The notes beneath the pieces were generated by a model, which was given only the letters and a program-made list of their open reading frames with translations, ran no database searches and was not told where the DNA came from. A program made the position numbers and the translations under genes. A stretch of 64,000 bases of DNA from Nocardioides halotolerans DSM 19273. Lineage in GTDB: Bacteria; Actinomycetota; Actinomycetes; Propionibacteriales; Nocardioidaceae. Positions 45,052 through 57,174 of the stretch are shown here, in pieces; the stretch's first letter is position 1; the number at the start of each line of letters is the position of its first letter. The stretch is taken from contig NZ_KE383923.1 in assembly GCF_000422805.1 (NCBI RefSeq), positions 71,296 to 135,295 on the forward strand, read 5' to 3'.

Positions 45052-46109
45052 CCGACCTCCTCGACGCGGACCGGACGCCCCTCGCGCAGCGAGAGCCCCG
45101 CGGCGAGCGCCACCGCGGTGCAGTGCCGGGCGGCGTCGGTCCCGACCGGCGACGGGCCGCCGTCGACGAGGTAGGAGTGGAACGCCGCCCACTCCTGGCG
45201 GTAGGACTCGAGGTAGCGGTCGAGGAAGAACCACGGCAGCGGCTCGCCCGTCCGCACCTCGCGGCCCAGGTGCCAGCCCGCGTGCCGGGCCGGGTTGTCG
45301 GAGACGGCCAGGCCCGCGCTGCCGAACGCCTCGACGCGCTGGTCGAAGCCGTAGACCGCCTCCCGGCTGTTGTCGATCGTCGTCAGCGTGCCGTCGTCGT
45401 GGGTGAGCACGGTGACCGCGGTGTCGACGTCGCCCGCCGCGCCGATCCTCGGGTCCACCCGCACCGCGCCGCGGGCGAACACCTCCGCCACGGGGCTCTG
45501 GACGACGTACTGGGCCATGTCGAAGTCGTGGATCACCATGTCGAGGAAGATCCCGCCGCTCACGGCGACGTACTCCGGGGGCGGCGGAGCGGGGTCCCGG
45601 CTGGTGATCCGCAGGACGTGCAGGTCACCGACGGAGCCGTCGGCCACGCGGTCGCGCACCGAGCGGTGCCCGGGATCGAAGCGACGGTTGAAGCCGATCA
45701 TGAAGGGCACGCCGGAGTCCTCGACCGCCGCGAGCGCGCGGTCGACCTGGGCGAGGTCGAGGCTGACCGGCTTCTCGCAGAAGATCGCCTTGCCGGCCCG
45801 CGCGGCCGCCACGACCAGGTCGACGTGGGTGTCGGTGCTCGTGCAGATCGCGACGGTGTCGACGTCGTCGGAGCCGAGCACCTCCTCGATCGAGCGCACC
45901 GGCGCTCCGGTCGCCTCCGAGACGCCCTCCGCGGCCGCGGGTACGGCGTCGGCGACCGCCGCGACCACCCAGCCGGGGACCTCGCGGGCGAGCAGCGAGG
46001 CGTGCATGCGACCGATCCGGCCGCACCCGATCACGCCGATCCGGCGCAGCGGGAGCTGCGGGCCGGTGTCGACGGCGAACCCCGCGTCGCCCTGCTTCGG
46101 CTGCGTCAC
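45048..46109 (-). CDS. iolG: Inositol 2-dehydrogenase
   Basis: 353 residues, GTG start at 46109. Gfo/Idh/MocA family: NAD(P)-binding IGVIGCGRIGRMHASLLA, catalytic Lys113 in FCEKPVSLDL, and Asp190/His194 in FLDMVIHDFDMAQY. The motif MIGFNRRFDPGHRSVRD is characteristic of IolG enzymes that oxidise myo-inositol to scyllo-inosose. It overlaps both neighbours by 4 bp, inside the transporter operon. Confidence 0.9.
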   Translation of the reverse strand: MTQPKQGDAGFAVDTGPQLPLRRIGVIGCGRIGRMHASLLAREVPGWVVAAVADAVPAAAEGVSEATGAPVRSIEEVLGSDDVDTVAICTSTDTHVDLVVAAARAGKAIFCEKPVSLDLAQVDRALAAVEDSGVPFMIGFNRRFDPGHRSVRDRVADGSVGDLHVLRITSRDPAPPPPEYVAVSGGIFLDMVIHDFDMAQYVVQSPVAEVFARGAVRVDPRIGAAGDVDTAVTVLTHDDGTLTTIDNSREAVYGFDQRVEAFGSAGLAVSDNPARHAGWHLGREVRTGEPLPWFFLDRYLESYRQEWAAFHSYLVDGGPSPVGTDAARHCTAVALAAGLSLREGRPVRVEEVG

Positions 46110-47272
46110 AGGTCGACCCACCCTCCCGTGTCGTGCGACGCGACCATGGCGTCGAGGACGGCCGCCGAGGCGACGGCGTCGTCGAGCGTCGCGAGCTCCA
46201 CCGGCTCGCCCGAGATCGCCCGCACGAAGTTGCGGGCCTCCACCACCTTCGTGTCGTCGTAGCCCATGGCGATGCCGGCGCCCGGCTGGAACGCGGCGTA
46301 CTCGCCGTCGCCGGGCTCGCTGAAGACGGTGCTGGTGGGCTGGCCCGAGTAGTGGTCCCCAGCAGACACCTGCAGCTCGCCGGGACGGCGGAAGTCCCAG
46401 CGCACCAGGCCGCGGGTGCCGTGCACCTCCAACCCGTAGCTGTTCTGCTCCCCCACCGCGGCCCGGTCGGCCTCGCAGACGCCCAGGGTGCCGTTCGCCA
46501 TCCGGAGGATCGCCACGACGTAGTCCTCGTTCTCGACCTCCCCGAACGCGAGGCCCGGCTCGGTGACGTCGAGGACCGCGTAGTGCCCGGCGGTGTCGGC
46601 GATCGGCCGCTGCGGGATGTGCACCGCGGTCCGCGCCACAACGCCGACGACGTCGCCGAGCACGAAGCGCAGGAGGTCGACGCCGTGGGAGGCCAGGTCG
46701 CCGAGGGCTCCGTGACCGCCGGTCTCCACGGCGTAGCGCCACGACAGCGGGCTGCCGGGGTGGGCGGCGTAGTCGGTGAGCAGCTGGACCCGCGCGTGCG
46801 TCGGCACGCCGATCTGGCCCGACGCGACGATCGCCCGTGCCCGGGCCACGGCCGGCACGTGGCGGTAGTTGAAGCCGACGCACGCGACGACGCCGTTGGC
46901 GTGCACGGCGTCGCGCACCGCCCCGGCGTCGGCCGCGGTGAGGCCCACCGGCTTCTCGATCCACAGGTGCTTGCCTGCCTCGGCGACCGCGACCCCCAGC
47001 TCGCGGTGCAGGAAGTTGGGCGCGGTCACGCTCACCGCCGCGACGTCCGGGTCGGCGAGCAGGTCGCGCCAGTCCGGGAAGGACCGCACCGGCGTCGTGG
47101 CGCCGTGCGCCCGGGCGAACGTCTCGGCCGCCGCCGCGGACGAGTCGGCCACCGCCACCACCTCGGGGCGCACCGCGAGGTCCGGCCAGTGCTGGGCGAG
47201 CCGCTGGTAGGCGCGGGCGTGCACGTGCCCCATCCAGCCGGCACCGACGATGCCGACCGCGAGCGTCTCCAC
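46106..47272 (-). CDS. Second Gfo/Idh/MocA-family dehydrogenase
   Basis: 388 residues, GTG start at 47272 (GGGGAGGT upstream). N-terminal Rossmann: VGIVGAGWMGHVHARAYQRL; catalytic Lys in LWIEKPVGLTAADA; GALGDLASHGVDLLRFVLG carries the Asp/His pair. It is longer than IolG and more divergent. In inositol clusters such paralogues act on scyllo-inositol or other cyclitols (IolW/IolX-like); the context suggests this, but specificity cannot be read from sequence. Confidence 0.87.
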   Translation of the reverse strand: METLAVGIVGAGWMGHVHARAYQRLAQHWPDLAVRPEVVAVADSSAAAAETFARAHGATTPVRSFPDWRDLLADPDVAAVSVTAPNFLHRELGVAVAEAGKHLWIEKPVGLTAADAGAVRDAVHANGVVACVGFNYRHVPAVARARAIVASGQIGVPTHARVQLLTDYAAHPGSPLSWRYAVETGGHGALGDLASHGVDLLRFVLGDVVGVVARTAVHIPQRPIADTAGHYAVLDVTEPGLAFGEVENEDYVVAILRMANGTLGVCEADRAAVGEQNSYGLEVHGTRGLVRWDFRRPGELQVSAGDHYSGQPTSTVFSEPGDGEYAAFQPGAGIAMGYDDTKVVEARNFVRAISGEPVELATLDDAVASAAVLDAMVASHDTGGWVDL

Positions 47273-47274
47273 GG

Positions 47275-48110
<836 letters not shown>

Positions 48111-48114
<4 letters not shown>

Positions 48115-49160
48115 CGCTTCGCTCCCGCCGCGCGCTTGCTGATGAGGGTGTTGACCAGGACCGCGACGAAGAGGATCACGCCCAGGAACAGCCAGGTCCA
48201 GTCGGTGTTCCAGCCGGCGTAGGAGATGCCGATGAACGCCATGCCGATGATCGAGGCGCCGATGCTCGCCCCGATGGCCGAGCCGAAGCCGCCGGTCAGC
48301 AGGCAGCCGCCGACGACCGCGGCGATGATGAAGGTGAACTCGTCGCCGATGCCCTGGCCGGCCTGCATCGAGTGCAGCCGGGTCAGGCTGATGATGCCGA
48401 CGAGCGCCGCGCTCATCGAGGTCATCATGAAGAGGGTGATCTTGGTGCGCCGCACCGGCACGCCGGCGTTGCGCGCGGCGTTCGCGTCGCCGCCGACGGC
48501 GTAGATCCAGTTGCCGAAGCGGGTCTTGGTCAGCACGATCGTCGCGACGATCGTGATGCCGATCCACCACACCACCGAGATGCGGTAGTTGTACGGCTCC
48601 CAGAGCGTGGTGGCGAAGACCTTCGCCGCCGAGTCGAAGCCGTCGACGTCGTCGACGCCCGCCACCCGGACCGTGTCGGTGAGCGCCTTCGTCACGCCGA
48701 GGTTGATCCCGCGCAGGGAGAAGAACATCGCCAGGGTGACGATGAACGACGGCAGGCCGGTCAGCATCACCAGCCAGCCGTTGATGAGCCCGATGCCGGC
48801 GGCGAACGCGAAGGTGAGCGCGATCGCGGGCCACATCGGGATGCCGTACTCGGTGGTCAGCAGGCCGCAGAGCAGGCCCGAGGTGCCGACCATGACCCCG
48901 GAGCTGAGGTCGAACTCGCCGGCGATCATGAGCAGGGCGACCGGGACGGCCACGATGCCGACGCCCGAGGCGTAGTCGGTCCAGCGGGCCGTGCCGGTGA
49001 TCGTGATGAAGACGCCGTTCCTCGTGGAGTCGGCCGTGGCGAACATGATGTAGATGACGATCGCGCCCATGAGGGCACCCAGCTCGGGACGCCGGAGCAG
49101 GCGGGTGAGACGCGACGTCGTGAGCAGGCGCTCGTCGGCCTGGACGGACACTTCAGCCAC
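48111..49160 (-). CDS. CUT2-type (RbsC-like) ABC transporter permease, probably for inositol
   Basis: 349 residues with about 9-10 helices. [50 protein letters not shown] and the coupling-region motif [21 protein letters not shown], followed by [31 protein letters not shown], are standard for the ribose/xylose/inositol branch. Inositol is inferred from the linked iolG, regulator and catabolic genes. It lies downstream of a strong hairpin that separates it from the binding-protein gene. Confidence 0.92.
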
Positions 49161-49189
49161 GGAGTCCTCCTGGGTGCGGTGGCGGATGG

Positions 49190-49229
49190 TCTCCGTGGTG
49201 GGGCGGCGTGCGCCGCCCCACCACGGAGA
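49190..49229 (-). terminator. Perfect 18-bp-stem hairpin between binding protein and permease genes
   Basis: TCTCCGTGGTGGGGCGGC (49190-49207) and its exact complement (49212-49229) flank a GTGC loop, 5 bp after the binding-protein stop on the transcribed strand. It likely acts as an attenuating terminator or 3' stabiliser so that the binding protein is made in excess over the membrane components. Confidence 0.75.
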
Positions 49230-49234
49230 AGGAG

Positions 49235-50215
49235 TCAGCGGGTGCCCTGCTCCGCGAGCTTCTGGACCAGCTCCGCGTTCTCCTGCGTCACGAAGCCCGG
49301 GCCGGTGTACATCGGCTGACCGCCGCCGAGCACGTGACCGTTGAGCTTGTTGAGGTAGAGCAGCACGACCGGCAGGTAGCCCTGGGCGAACTGCTGCTGG
49401 TCGATCGCGAACGCGAGGTCACCGTCGGCGATCGCCTGCACCGCGTCGCCGGACAGGTCGACGGTGCCGTTGATGATGTCGCGTCCCGCCGCCTCGGAGG
49501 CCGGCATCGACGAGCCGGTCGCGATGTCGGCGTTGAGCGAGAAGATCGCGTCGATGTCGGGGTCCGACTCGAGCTTGGCCTGGATCTCGGCCTCGCTCTT
49601 GGTCAGGTCGGCGAGGCCGGCCGACAGCTGGAGGTTCTCGACGTTGCCGAAGGTGTCCTTCGCGCCGTCGCAGCGCTGCTGCAGGCCGATGTTGCTGGCC
49701 TCCTGGAGCGGGCAGAGGACCTTGGTCGCGCCGAGCTCCTTGAACTTCTTGCCGGCCTCCTGGCCCGCGATGAACTCGTCCTGACCGACGTGGGTGAACG
49801 CGTGGAGGTCCTGGAAGACCGCGGAGCCGGAGTTCATCGTCACCAGCGGGATGCCCGCGTCGTTGGCCTTGTCCATCGCGCCCTGGATGGCGTCGGGGTT
49901 GGGCGCGGAGACGGCGATGCCGTCGCAGCCGCCGCTGACGCCGGCCTCGATGAGCTGCGCCTGCGCCTCGGGGTCGTTGTTCGACTCCTGGTAGTCCAGC
50001 TCGACCCCGAGGTCGTCAGCGGCCTTCTCGGCACCCTTCTTGGCGACCGACCAGAACCCGCCGCCGTCGCCGTGGGTGTACATGCAGATCTTCATGTCGG
50101 CGCTCTTGCTGTCGCCGTCGCCGCTGTCGTCGTCGGAGTCCTGCCCGCTCCCGCAGGCCGACAGGACCAGGACGGCCGCCACTGCGGCGGCCAGACCCAA
50201 CTTCGGAGCCTTCAT
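49235..50215 (-). CDS. Periplasmic-binding-protein-type lipoprotein, probable inositol receptor
   Basis: 326 residues. Lipobox LVLSACGSG with the lipid Cys at about 21, followed by an acidic linker. Peripla_BP_4/RbsB fold: ICMYTHGDGGGFWSVAKKGAEKAADDLGVELDYQESNND, GIAVSAPNPDAIQGAMDKANDAGIPLVTMNSG, IFSLNADIA and DLAFAIDQQQFAQGYLPVVLLYL. First gene of the transporter-dehydrogenase operon; it faces the LacI gene across operator-like palindromes. Confidence 0.92.
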   Translation of the reverse strand: MKAPKLGLAAAVAAVLVLSACGSGQDSDDDSGDGDSKSADMKICMYTHGDGGGFWSVAKKGAEKAADDLGVELDYQESNNDPEAQAQLIEAGVSGGCDGIAVSAPNPDAIQGAMDKANDAGIPLVTMNSGSAVFQDLHAFTHVGQDEFIAGQEAGKKFKELGATKVLCPLQEASNIGLQQRCDGAKDTFGNVENLQLSAGLADLTKSEAEIQAKLESDPDIDAIFSLNADIATGSSMPASEAAGRDIINGTVDLSGDAVQAIADGDLAFAIDQQQFAQGYLPVVLLYLNKLNGHVLGGGQPMYTGPGFVTQENAELVQKLAEQGTR

Positions 50216-50263
50216 GCTTCCTCCTTGGTCGCGGGGCTGGCCCGCACTGCGCCCTCTGCGCGT

Positions 50264-50317
50264 TAGCGCGCGCTACTGATTAGAGCGCGCTAATCGGGTA
50301 CTGTGGTGCCGATCACA
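50264..50317. promoter_or_regulatory. LacI-type operator pair and a CRP-like site in the divergent promoter
   Basis: TAGCGCGCGCTA (50264-50275, perfect palindrome) and TAGAGCGCGCTA (50281-50292, within the 18-bp GATTAGAGCGCGCTAATC) have centres 17 bp apart, as expected for LacI-family operators. Next to them TGTGGTGCCGATCACA (50302-50317) matches the CRP/GlxR pattern TGTGA-N6-TCACA at nine of ten positions. All lie between the inositol transporter operon and the LacI gene. Confidence 0.65.
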
Positions 50318-50385
50318 CAGGCACCACAAGGGCCCGTTATCGAACCGTTACACAAAGTCCTGACATTTCGACGCACGAGGTGGCT

Positions 50386-51393
50386 GTGGGACCCACGCAG
50401 GAAGACGTGGCCAAGCGGGCCAGGGTCTCGCGCGCGCTGGTGTCGCTGGTCATGCGCGACTCCCCCAACGTCTCCGAGCAGCGCCGCCGCCGGGTGCTGC
50501 GGGCGGCCGAGGAGCTCGGCTACCGGCCCAACGCGTTCGCCCGGTCCCTCGCGAGCAAGCGCCTCCACACCATCGGCGTGCTGATCAACGACGTCACCAA
50601 CCCCTACTTCGGGGGCGTCTACTCCTCACTCGCGACGGCCGCCGAGGCGGCGGGCTTCGACCTGCTGGTGGCGCCCGGCACCCGCTCGGCCGACAAGGAG
50701 GCGGCGCTGGTCCGCACGCTGCTCGAGCACCGCGTCGCGGGGCTGGCGCTGCTCAGTCCGCTGATGACGACCAAGGAGCTGCGCAGCCTCACGTCGTCCT
50801 GGCCCACGGTGCTGATCGGGCGCGACGCCGCGCTGCCCGGCGTCGACGTCGTCACCACCGACGAACTGCAGGCCGCGCGGCTGGTCCTCGGCCACCTCAC
50901 CGAGCTCGGCCACCGCCACATCGTCCACGTCACCGGTGGCGCCAACCGGTCCGCGCGCGACCGGGCATCGGGCTACCGCACCGCGATGCGCGAGCTCGGC
51001 CTGGAGTCGCGCGAGCTCCCCGGGGCGTTCTCCCACGAGGCCGGTCAGGTGGCCGCGCGCGAGATCCTGACGATGGCGCCGCGGCCCACGGCGGTCGTCG
51101 CCGCCAACGACCTGGTGGCCGTGGGCGCGATGGGGGTCTTCGAGTCCCACGGCCTGCGGGTGCCCGACGACCTCAGCGTGGTCGGCTACGACGACTCGCA
51201 GATCGCCCGGCTCGACCTCGTGCAGCTCACGAGCGTGTGCCAGGGCGTCGACCACTTCGGCTCCGCGGCGGTCCGGCTGCTGCTCCGGCGGATCGACGAC
51301 CCCGAGACCTCGCGCGCGGTCGAGCGGATCGAGACCACCCTGGTCGTCCGGCGCACCACCTGTCCGCCGCGGAGCTCCTCGGTCGTCGCGTGA
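50386..51393 (+). CDS. LacI-family transcriptional regulator
   Basis: 335 residues from the GTG at 50386, chosen because ACGAGG lies 5 bases upstream; the GTG at 50380 would leave no spacer. HTH: TQEDVAKRARVSRALVSLVM, then NVSEQRRRRVLRAAEELGYRPNAFARSLASKR. The C-terminal Peripla_BP domain includes IGVLINDVTNPYFGGVYSSL and VVAANDLVAVGAMGVFESHG. It most likely represses the adjacent inositol-transport operon and itself through the operators at 50264-50295; the effector is unknown. Confidence 0.92.
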   Translation: MGPTQEDVAKRARVSRALVSLVMRDSPNVSEQRRRRVLRAAEELGYRPNAFARSLASKRLHTIGVLINDVTNPYFGGVYSSLATAAEAAGFDLLVAPGTRSADKEAALVRTLLEHRVAGLALLSPLMTTKELRSLTSSWPTVLIGRDAALPGVDVVTTDELQAARLVLGHLTELGHRHIVHVTGGANRSARDRASGYRTAMRELGLESRELPGAFSHEAGQVAAREILTMAPRPTAVVAANDLVAVGAMGVFESHGLRVPDDLSVVGYDDSQIARLDLVQLTSVCQGVDHFGSAAVRLLLRRIDDPETSRAVERIETTLVVRRTTCPPRSSSVVA

Positions 51394-51405
51394 CCTGAGA
51401 GGTGC

Positions 51406-52532
51406 CTAGGACGTCGTGCGCCGTCGGGCGGCGTGGGCGTCGAGCGTGGCGTCGAGCGCGGCGGGCTCCCAGCCCTCGGCCAGCGCGTGGCGCACGAGCT
51501 CGGCCTGGCTCAGCGGCGTCGGCCCGTCGACCGGCTGGTCGAGATCGAGGTTGGTCGGGAACGGGTAGCCCTCGGCAGCCGCGGCGACCGCGGCCTCCAG
51601 CTCGTCGCCGCGGAGGCCGCCGCGTCGGAGCACGGGATAGACCGCACTCACCACTCGCGCCCGGTCGACCTGCTCCATGGCCCGGCCGAACGCCGAGGAG
51701 ACCTGGAGCAGGTTGGCCATCCGCTGGATGTCGCGCGAGACGTTGGACCCGGCGCCGTGGAGGACCGCGGGGTTGAAGAAGCCGGCGTCGCCCTTGTGCA
51801 GCGGCAGCTGGACGTGGTGCTGGGCGAAGTAGGCCTTGACGTCGTCGCGCCGCCAGGCGAGGTAGCCGGGGAGGTACTGGTGGGAGAACGGGAGGTAGAG
51901 GGTCGGCCCGCTCTCGAGCGGCATGTCGGTGTGCGCCACGGCGCCCTGGAGGGTCAGCACGGGCGAGAGCGCGTGCACGTGGTCGGGGTAGCGCGCGGCC
52001 TGCTCGTCGGAGAGGAAGCCGAGGTGGTAGTCGCGGTGGGGCTCCTGCGCCCGGCCGCCGGGGCGGACGACGTTGACCTGCGAGGTGAGCTGGTAGCCCG
52101 GCCCCAGCCAGGCCGAGGACACCAGCGCGATAACGTCGTTGGCGTAGTAGGAGACGAACGCCTCCGGGTCGCGGACGGCGAGCTTCTCCAGCGCGTTCCA
52201 GACCCGGCTGTTGGCCCCCGGCGGGGCGAAGTGGTCGCCGGCCGCCGCACCGGTCGCGGCCTCCTCGGCGATGATCGCGTCGAAGACCTCGGTGACCCGG
52301 TCGACCACGGCGAGGTCGGGGAACGCGCCCTCGAAAACGACGATGCCGGGACCGTCGGTGAGCGCGCGGACGAGCTCGGCGGCCAGGGCGGCGCGGTCGG
52401 AGCTGGAGGTCGCACGGGCCTGTGCCGCGTCGTAGACGAGCACGTTGCGCTCGACCCGCGCGGCGTGGGGGAAGCCGGCCGGGTCGGTGGTCTGCTCGAC
52501 GACGGCGGCGAGGTCGTCGAGCCGGACCTCCA

Positions 52533-52533
<1 letters not shown>
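51406..52533 (-). CDS. Phytanoyl-CoA dioxygenase (PhyH) family Fe(II)/2-oxoglutarate enzyme
   Basis: 375 residues. The facial triad fits His166 and Asp168 in QEPHRDYHLGF and the distal His259 in PAVLHGAGSNVSRDIQRM, with Arg267/Arg271 placed for 2-oxoglutarate. Double-stranded beta-helix elements are YQLTSQVNVVRPG and GPTLYLPFSHQYLPG. Substrate is unknown. The ATG at 52533 overlaps the ligA stop (TGATG), so translation is coupled to an essential DNA ligase, which is an unusual pairing. It ends convergently with the LacI gene. Confidence 0.85.
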
Positions 52534-54747
<2,214 letters not shown>

Positions 54748-54774
54748 ACGTGTTTCAACGAGGAGCCACGTCCG

Positions 54775-55377
54775 ATGTCCACGCAGACCGACACCGCCCA
54801 GACCCGTCCCCGGGTCGACGGCGTCCGCGAGGCGGAGATCCTCGAGGCGACGCTTCAGGTGCTTGCGGAGGTCGGCTACGACCGGCTGACGATGGACGCG
54901 GTGGCGCTGCGGGGCAAGGCCTCCAAGGCCACGCTCTACCGCCGCTGGAACGGCAAGGTCGCGCTGATCATCGAGGGGCTGCAGCACCACCACCAGCTGC
55001 CCGAGGAGCCGGTCGTCGACACCGGCACCCTGCGCGGTGACCTGATCGAGTCCTACTGCGGCACTCGCGGCCTGACCGACAAGCCCGAGGTCGCCGCGTT
55101 CGGCGCGGTCCTCACTGCGATCATGCGCGACCCCGAGTTCGCCGCGGCGTTCCGGCGCGACGTGATCGCCCCCAAGCTGGCCGCCGCCTCGGCGGTCTTC
55201 GAGCGGGCCGTCCAGCGCGGCGAGATCCCGCCCGGCGTCGACATCGAGCTCCTGGCCCCGGCCCTCGCCGGGATCGTCATGCATCGCCTGATCCTCGTCG
55301 GCGAGGCGCCCACCCGCGACCTCGTCACGAGCGTCATCGACCAGATCATCCTGCCGGCCGCAGCCGCGGCCGCCTGA
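54775..55377 (+). CDS. TetR-family repressor, first of two paralogues
   Basis: 200 residues. N-terminal HTH: REAEILEATLQVLAEVGYDRLTMDAVALRGKASKATLYRRWNGKVALIIEGL. The C-terminal ligand domain ends in APTRDLVTSVIDQIILPAA. It is closely related to the regulator at 57175-57792. ATG start with CGAGGAG upstream. Followed 32 bp later by an efflux gene, which it presumably represses with itself through the palindrome at 54723-54747. Confidence 0.93.
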   Translation: MSTQTDTAQTRPRVDGVREAEILEATLQVLAEVGYDRLTMDAVALRGKASKATLYRRWNGKVALIIEGLQHHHQLPEEPVVDTGTLRGDLIESYCGTRGLTDKPEVAAFGAVLTAIMRDPEFAAAFRRDVIAPKLAAASAVFERAVQRGEIPPGVDIELLAPALAGIVMHRLILVGEAPTRDLVTSVIDQIILPAAAAAA

Positions 55378-55409
55378 CCACCCATCGACCCCGAAACAGA
55401 GAGATCACC

Positions 55410-57017
55410 ATGACCGACACCACGACTCCCGAGGCCATCGCGCCGGAGGAGAGCTCCGAGTCCGGGGTGGGCAAGCGCCTCGGCTGGGCCCTCGTCCTCA
55501 TCTCGGTGGCACAGCTGATGGTCGTGCTCGACGGCACGATCGTGAACATCGCCCTCCCCTACATCCAGGCCGACCTCGGCTTCAGCCAGGCGAACCTGCC
55601 CTGGGTCGTCACCGGCTACGCGCTGGCCTTCGGTGGCCTGCTGCTCCTCGGCGGACGACTCGGAGACCTCTACGGTCGCCGGCGGATCTTCGCCCTCGGG
55701 CTCACGATCTTCGGCGTCGCCTCGCTGCTCGGTGGCGTGGCGGCCAACGCCGAGATGCTGCTCGCCGCCCGCGGGCTCCAGGGCCTCGGCGCCGCGCTGG
55801 CCTCCCCGGCCGCGCTCGCCCTCATCACCACCACGTTCCCGGCCGGTCCGGCGCGCAACCGCGCCTTCGCGGTGTACGCCGCGATGTCCGGCGCCGGCGC
55901 GGCCGTGGGCCTGATCCTCGGCGGGTGGCTGACCGGTACGTCGCTCGACGTTCTCGGCACCACCATCGACGGCTGGCGGTTGACCCTGCTGATCAACACC
56001 CCGATCGGCCTGGCCGCGGCCGCCCTCGCCCCGCGCTTCTTCGACGAGTCGGAGAAGAACACCGGCGCGCTGGACGTCCCCGGCGCGGTCACCGGCACGC
56101 TCGGCCTCCTGGGTGTGGTCTACGGCCTCTCCCGGGCCGCGACCGAGGGCTGGGGCGACGTCTGGACGGTGCTGAGCCTGGCCACCGGAGCCGCCCTCTT
56201 GGTCGCCTTCGCGGTGATCGAGTCGCGCACGGAGCACCCGCTGCTCCCGATCCGGATCTTCCAGAACCGCACGCGGGCGGCCAGCTTCGTGGCGATGATG
56301 CTGCTGCCGGCGGCGATGTTCGCGATGTTCTTCTACCTCAGCCAGTACATCCAGAACGTCATGGGCTACAGCCCGCTGCACGCGGGCTTCGCGTTCCTGC
56401 CGTTCTCGGCGGGCATCGTGGTGGCGGCGGGCATCTCCTCCAACCTGGTCAACCGGGTCGACCCGAAGTACCTCGCCGGGATCGGCACGCTGATGGCCGC
56501 GGCGGCGCTGTTCTGGTTCTCGCGGATCCCGTACGACACGACGTTCCCGATCACCGAGAACGTCCAAGCGTCCTACGTCACCGACATCCTGCCCGGCATC
56601 GTCCTGATGTCGCTGGGCATGGGCGCGACGTTCGTCCCGGTCACCCTCACCGCCGTGCACCACGTGCGCGCGGAGGACTCCGGCATCGGGTCGGGCGTGC
56701 TCAACACCATGCAGCAGGTCGGTGGGGCGCTCGGTCTCGCGACGCTGAGCACCGTGGCGAGCCACGTGTTCACCAGCTCCGGCGACCGGATCGCCGCCGC
56801 CACCCAGGCGGCCGGCGGGCCGGCACCCGACCCGTCCACCCTCGACCGCATCCAGCACGTGATCGGCCTGCAGATCTTCGCCGACGGGGCGTCGCAGGCC
56901 TTCCTCGTCGGGTCGGTCATGGCACTGGCCGGCTCGCTGGTGATCTGGCTGTTCCTCGACGTGAAGCACGAGGAGCTCGCCACCGACGGACCCGAGGTGG
57001 CGCACGCGGGGGTCTGA
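55410..57017 (+). CDS. DHA2-family (EmrB/QacA-like) MFS drug exporter, first paralogue
   Basis: 535 residues, about 14 helices. TM1 carries LMVVLDGTIVNIALPYIQADLG, the loop motif A is GGRLGDLYGRRRIF, and the antiporter motif C is GAAVGLILGGWLTG. The end of the protein (VKHEELATDGPEVAHAGV) matches that of the second paralogue. Proton-coupled efflux of a hydrophobic toxic compound is the family role; the substrate is unknown. Start ATG with AGAGAG upstream. Confidence 0.93.
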   Translation: MTDTTTPEAIAPEESSESGVGKRLGWALVLISVAQLMVVLDGTIVNIALPYIQADLGFSQANLPWVVTGYALAFGGLLLLGGRLGDLYGRRRIFALGLTIFGVASLLGGVAANAEMLLAARGLQGLGAALASPAALALITTTFPAGPARNRAFAVYAAMSGAGAAVGLILGGWLTGTSLDVLGTTIDGWRLTLLINTPIGLAAAALAPRFFDESEKNTGALDVPGAVTGTLGLLGVVYGLSRAATEGWGDVWTVLSLATGAALLVAFAVIESRTEHPLLPIRIFQNRTRAASFVAMMLLPAAMFAMFFYLSQYIQNVMGYSPLHAGFAFLPFSAGIVVAAGISSNLVNRVDPKYLAGIGTLMAAAALFWFSRIPYDTTFPITENVQASYVTDILPGIVLMSLGMGATFVPVTLTAVHHVRAEDSGIGSGVLNTMQQVGGALGLATLSTVASHVFTSSGDRIAAATQAAGGPAPDPSTLDRIQHVIGLQIFADGASQAFLVGSVMALAGSLVIWLFLDVKHEELATDGPEVAHAGV

Positions 57018-57132
57018 TCCCGTCGTACCCGTCGGCGCGGCGGTCGTTCGCAGCAGTGCGAGCGGCCGCCGCGCCTCGCGTTGAGGTCCTGTAGAGGGGC
57101 TTGTCCCCCGGTCGCTCTCCGTGCCACCATGT

Positions 57133-57153
57133 GAAACGAAACCGTTTCGTTTC
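57133..57153. promoter_or_regulatory. TetR operator, copy 2
   Basis: Perfect palindrome GAAACGAAAC-C-GTTTCGTTTC, identical to the core of the site at 54723-54747, 21 bp upstream of the second TetR start. Either repressor could bind both sites. Confidence 0.8.
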
Positions 57154-57174
57154 GTCGTACTGGAGCGCATGCCG

